Part shown: piece by piece, positions 61,530 through 64,000 of the stretch
Position numbering within the stretch: position 1 is the first letter of the stretch
How the letters are laid out: every line of letters starts with the position of its first letter
From: Nocardioides sp. Root190
GTDB taxonomy: Bacteria; Actinomycetota; Actinomycetes; Propionibacteriales; Nocardioidaceae
Assembly: GCF_001428565.1 (NCBI RefSeq)
Contig: NZ_LMIA01000009.1
Coordinates: 579,358 to 643,357, forward strand
Length of the DNA stretch: 64,000 nt
Direction: 5' to 3'
Made by a program: the position numbers and the translations under genes
The notes under the pieces: generated by a model
Told to the model about the DNA's origin: nothing
Database searches by the model: none
Seen by the model: only the letters and a program-made list of their open reading frames with translations

Positions 61530-62201
61530 TCACTTCCAGACGACGGGCTTTCCGTCGAACTGGTCGTAGCCGGCCTCGTCCGCACCGCCGCTGAACTGGA
61601 CGCCGTCGACGACGGAGCCCTTCGTGGCGAGGGCGGGGACACAGGCCTTGGCGGTGTCGCCGACGGCCGAGTCGTACTCGAAGCCGCCGCCGTCGCACGG
61701 TGCGAAGTCACCGAAGATGATCAGGCTGCCGGCCTTGCTCGCGCCGGTGAGACCGTCGAAGTCGCTGCCGGCGGTGTAGCCGCCGAAGCCCTCCGCGCCC
61801 ACGGACAGGATCTTCATGTCGAGGTTGATGTAGAAGGGCGTGAAGTCCGCAGCGTTCTTGACCTTCGCGGCCTCGAGGTCGGCGGCGGTGCCCTCGGAGA
61901 TGCCGGTGACCGTCACCTCGACCGTCGCGGTGCCGTCGGTGCCGTAGGTGAGCGGCAGCACCGCGGTGTCGCCGATGGACAGCTCGGTGCCGGGGGCGGT
62001 GACGTCGCCGGCCGGGGCCTGACCCTCGGTGCTGTCGGTGGACTCGGTCGGAGTCGACTCGGTGGGGGTCTCGCTGGGGGAGTCGTCGGTGGTGGCCTCG
62101 GACGTCGGGTCGTCGGCACCTGCGGGGGCCTCGTCGTCCTGGCAGGCGCTGAGCGCGAGGATCGCGAGAAGGGCGGCGGGCATGGCGAGCTTGCGGGACA
62201 T
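61530..62201 (-). CDS. Hypothetical lipoprotein with Thr/Ser/Glu linker
   Basis: A 223-residue lipoprotein with lipobox LALSACQD at about residue 21 and an acidic Ser/Thr linker with TPTESTPTEST repeats (residues about 28-60). The mature domain, DVTAPGTELSIGDTAVLPLT, is followed by VTVTGISEGTAADLEAAKVK, FYINLDMKILSVG and paired cysteines (APCDGGGF and KACVPALAT), suggesting an immunoglobulin-like fold. ATG at 62201 preferred because AAAGGA lies six bases before it; an ATG two codons earlier is possible. Function unknown. Converges with the tRNA gene, eight bases away. Confidence 0.72.
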   Translation of the reverse strand: MSRKLAMPAALLAILALSACQDDEAPAGADDPTSEATTDDSPSETPTESTPTESTDSTEGQAPAGDVTAPGTELSIGDTAVLPLTYGTDGTATVEVTVTGISEGTAADLEAAKVKNAADFTPFYINLDMKILSVGAEGFGGYTAGSDFDGLTGASKAGSLIIFGDFAPCDGGGFEYDSAVGDTAKACVPALATKGSVVDGVQFSGGADEAGYDQFDGKPVVWK

Positions 62202-62308
62202 CTTCATTCCTTTGGCCGAGTGCATGATGTGTCCTGTCTTCCCCGTGCGTGGCAACTTCACACCCGGGGTGCCGAGACCTGGGCCACATCAGCCGTACGC
62301 TGCGAGTC

Positions 62309-63382
62309 GTGATCAAGTACCTCGGCTCCAAGCGCACCCTGGTGCCGGTGCTCGGGGACCTCGCCGTCGCCGTCGGAGCCAGGAGCGCCGTCGACCTGTT
62401 CACGGGCACCACCCGCGTGGCGCAGGAGTTCAAGCGGCGCGGTCTCGTGGTCACGGCCGCCGACCTGGCGTCGTACTCCGCCGTGCTGAGCGACTGCTTC
62501 GTGGCGACCGACTCCGGGACCGTGGACGAACGGGCCCTGGCCTCGGAGCTCGAGCGGCTCAACGACCTGCCCGGGCACCGCGGCTACTTCACCGAGACGT
62601 TCTGCGAGAAGTCGCGGTTCTTCCAGCCCCGCAACGGTGCACGCGTCGATGCCGTCCGTGACGCGATCGAACGCGACCACCCGCCGGGCAGTCCGCTCCG
62701 CCCGGTGCTCCTCACCAGCCTGATGCTGGCCGCGGACCGGGTCGACTCGACCACCGGTGTCCAGATGGCCTACCTGAAGAACTGGGCGCCGCGCGCCCAC
62801 CGCGAGCTCGAGCTCCTGAGGCCAGATCTCCTGCCGGGCCCGGGTGCCACCGTGTCCGGCGACGTCCTCGCGACCATCGCCGACCTGCCGGCGTCCGACC
62901 TCGTCTACGTCGATCCGCCGTACAACCAGCATCGGTACTTCGCGAACTACCACATCTGGGAGACCCTGGTCCGCTGGGACGCCCCCGAGCACTACGGCAT
63001 CGCGTGCAAGCGCGTCGACACCCGCGAGCAGCGCAACGTCTTCAACAGCCGGCGCACCATGCCCGCCGCGCTGGCCGAGGTGATCGCACAGGTGCGCGCC
63101 GAGGTCGTGGTCGTCTCCTACAACGACGAGTCGTGGGTCAGCCGCGAGGAGATGACCCGGTCGCTGCTCGACGCCGGCCACGCCGAGGTGGGTGTCCTCG
63201 CCTTCGAGCGCAAGAGGTACGTCGGCGCGCAGATCGGCATCCACAACGCCGCGGGCAAACGGGTCGGTGAGGTCGGGCGGCTGCGCAACGTCGAGTACGT
63301 CTTCGTGGCCGGCGATGCCGACCGGGTCGAGGCAGCAGTGCGCGGCCACGACGCCGTCAGCGTGCCGACGCCCCCGCGATGA
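62309..63382 (+). CDS. D12-class N6-adenine DNA methyltransferase
   Basis: A 357-residue enzyme. It opens with VIKYLGSKRTLVPVLGDLA (the target-recognition-like start G-S-K-R), then motif I LFTGTTRVAQEFKRRG (SAM-binding; a TGTTR variant of the usual AGSG), and motif IV VDPPYNQHRYFANYH (D-P-P-Y) at about residue 201. Later VVVSYNDESWVSREEM is conserved. No cognate restriction endonuclease gene is adjacent. GTG at 62309. The 3' end overlaps the convergent kinase gene by 26 bases. Substrate could be host DNA (epigenetic) or another adenine. Confidence 0.85.
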   Translation: MIKYLGSKRTLVPVLGDLAVAVGARSAVDLFTGTTRVAQEFKRRGLVVTAADLASYSAVLSDCFVATDSGTVDERALASELERLNDLPGHRGYFTETFCEKSRFFQPRNGARVDAVRDAIERDHPPGSPLRPVLLTSLMLAADRVDSTTGVQMAYLKNWAPRAHRELELLRPDLLPGPGATVSGDVLATIADLPASDLVYVDPPYNQHRYFANYHIWETLVRWDAPEHYGIACKRVDTREQRNVFNSRRTMPAALAEVIAQVRAEVVVVSYNDESWVSREEMTRSLLDAGHAEVGVLAFERKRYVGAQIGIHNAAGKRVGEVGRLRNVEYVFVAGDADRVEAAVRGHDAVSVPTPPR

Positions 63383-64000
63383 GCAGGAGCCCGTCCTCCT
63401 CCACGAGCCGGAGGGTGATCGCCTCGGTCCGCCGCGAACCTCCCGGCAACGAGTAGCGGTAGGTGTAGCTCACCGACAGTGCGTCGGGATCGGGGGTCAC
63501 GCTGAGGATCTGCGGGTCGGAGATCGCGCCCCACACCTCGCGGTAGCGGGGACTGGCGCTCTGGTACTCCGGCGTGAGGCGCGCATAGCCACGGTCGGGG
63601 TCACGGCTCGCCGTCGTCACGTAGTCGCGGGCGAACTCCTCGAGCTCGTCCGCGGTGACACTCCCTTCCGTCTCCGTCGGCCCGTCCTCCGGCTCACCGG
63701 GCTCCTCGGTCGCCGAGGACTCCTCGCTGGTGGGGCCGCTGCTCGAGTTCCGCGCGGCAGGCCGGTCGTCCGGATCGTCCGTGCCGGTGAAGAGCAGCAC
63801 GGCGCCGACCAGCCCCAGGCCGACGATCAGGGCGGCTCCGGCCACAGTCAGCAGCATGCCCTTCGAGCGGGGCGGCGCCGGTGGCGCCGGCACCCGGGCA
63901 CGGAGGTAGGCGACCACGTCGGCCATCGTCGGACGCTCCCGCGGATCCACCACCAGTGCCAGCTCGACGAGCGGTGCGAGCCAGCCGATGTCGCGCGGAG
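63357..64000 (-). CDS. Ser/Thr protein kinase, C-terminal part (N-terminus beyond window)
   Basis: The frame is open to the right edge. The first visible residues, RDIGWLAPLVELALVVDPRE, then RPTMADVVAYLRAR, match the last kinase subdomain (XI, D-P-R-x-R-P-T). A transmembrane helix (LLTVAGAALIVGLGLVGAVL) follows a proline-rich linker, then an acidic Ser/Thr linker and an extracytoplasmic domain with DELEEFARDYVTTASRDPDR and LTPEYQSASPRYREVWGAIS, an SnoaL-like or PASTA-unrelated fold. The catalytic lobe is outside the window. The outside domain is likely the sensor of a PknB-like receptor kinase. Confidence 0.82.
   Translation of the reverse strand, partial: PRDIGWLAPLVELALVVDPRERPTMADVVAYLRARVPAPPAPPRSKGMLLTVAGAALIVGLGLVGAVLLFTGTDDPDDRPAARNSSSGPTSEESSATEEPGEPEDGPTETEGSVTADELEEFARDYVTTASRDPDRGYARLTPEYQSASPRYREVWGAISDPQILSVTPDPDALSVSYTYRYSLPGGSRRTEAITLRLVEEDGLLLIAGASAR

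Overview
The window is a high-GC actinobacterial chromosome segment, most consistent with Nocardioidaceae (a Nocardioides-like organism). The evidence is the strong GC3 bias, frequent GTG starts, a DUF222/13E12 HNH gene beside mosaic palindromic repeats, a 10-methyl fatty acid gene pair, and a housekeeping gene order that follows the mycobacterial phoH1-ybeY-corC-Rv2365c-era-recO-uppS-glyS-dgt-dnaG-tRNA-Asn axis. No complete prophage, CRISPR array, rRNA operon or replication origin was found. The first gene (left edge) and the last gene (right edge) are cut by the window.

1-3.2 kb: an incomplete winged-helix AlkZ/YcaQ-like protein, then a stress-type unit of an ECF (SigE-family) sigma factor, a translationally coupled membrane GerMN-Gmad2 protein (putative anti-sigma or sensor) and a paralogous GerMN-Gmad2 lipoprotein. 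3.3-6.6 kb: HIT protein, PhoH, YbeY and a CorC-type protein.

6.6-21.4 kb is the accessory-rich part, inserted between corC and era. It holds an MBL hydrolase, a DUF1330 protein, a cluster of about 37-bp inverted-repeat arms beside a 13E12 HNH gene, a zinc-site-less cytidine-deaminase-fold protein (the conserved neighbour of era), and a probable tmsA-tmsB pair for 10-methyl (tuberculostearic-type) fatty acids. These are followed by a striking cassette: a secreted RTX / cadherin-like / beta-helix protein of about 1,660 residues, three tandem phage-tail-collar-domain proteins, a GNAT acetyltransferase and a small Tat-exported protein. This cassette is the best candidate here for an undescribed system. 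A siderophore-interacting flavoprotein then overlaps era.

21.4-47 kb: era, two paralogous septum-formation-type lipoproteins, a flavodoxin-like protein, leuA with a three-leucine leader peptide and attenuator-like hairpin, an aroE-like gene, hydrolases, a voltage-sensor-only membrane protein, recO and uppS. Then come a Zur-box-controlled zinc ABC importer whose three subunits all carry histidine-rich segments, glyS, a lipoprotein, dusB, cell-wall proteins, dgt, dnaG and tRNA-Asn.

47-60 kb: an HTH protein, a sulfatase, an OmpR-type two-component system, an unrecognised secreted 643-residue protein, and a five-gene MacAB-like efflux locus (adaptor, ATPase, FtsX-type permease, DUF5666 lipoprotein, second adaptor). 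CACAG boxes spaced by multiples of 11 bp lie upstream of both the response regulator and the efflux operon, suggesting that the kinase/regulator pair controls itself and the efflux system. 60-64 kb: a phosphotransferase, a YnfA protein, tRNA-Met, a lipoprotein, a solitary D12-class adenine methyltransferase and the C-terminal part of a Ser/Thr protein kinase.
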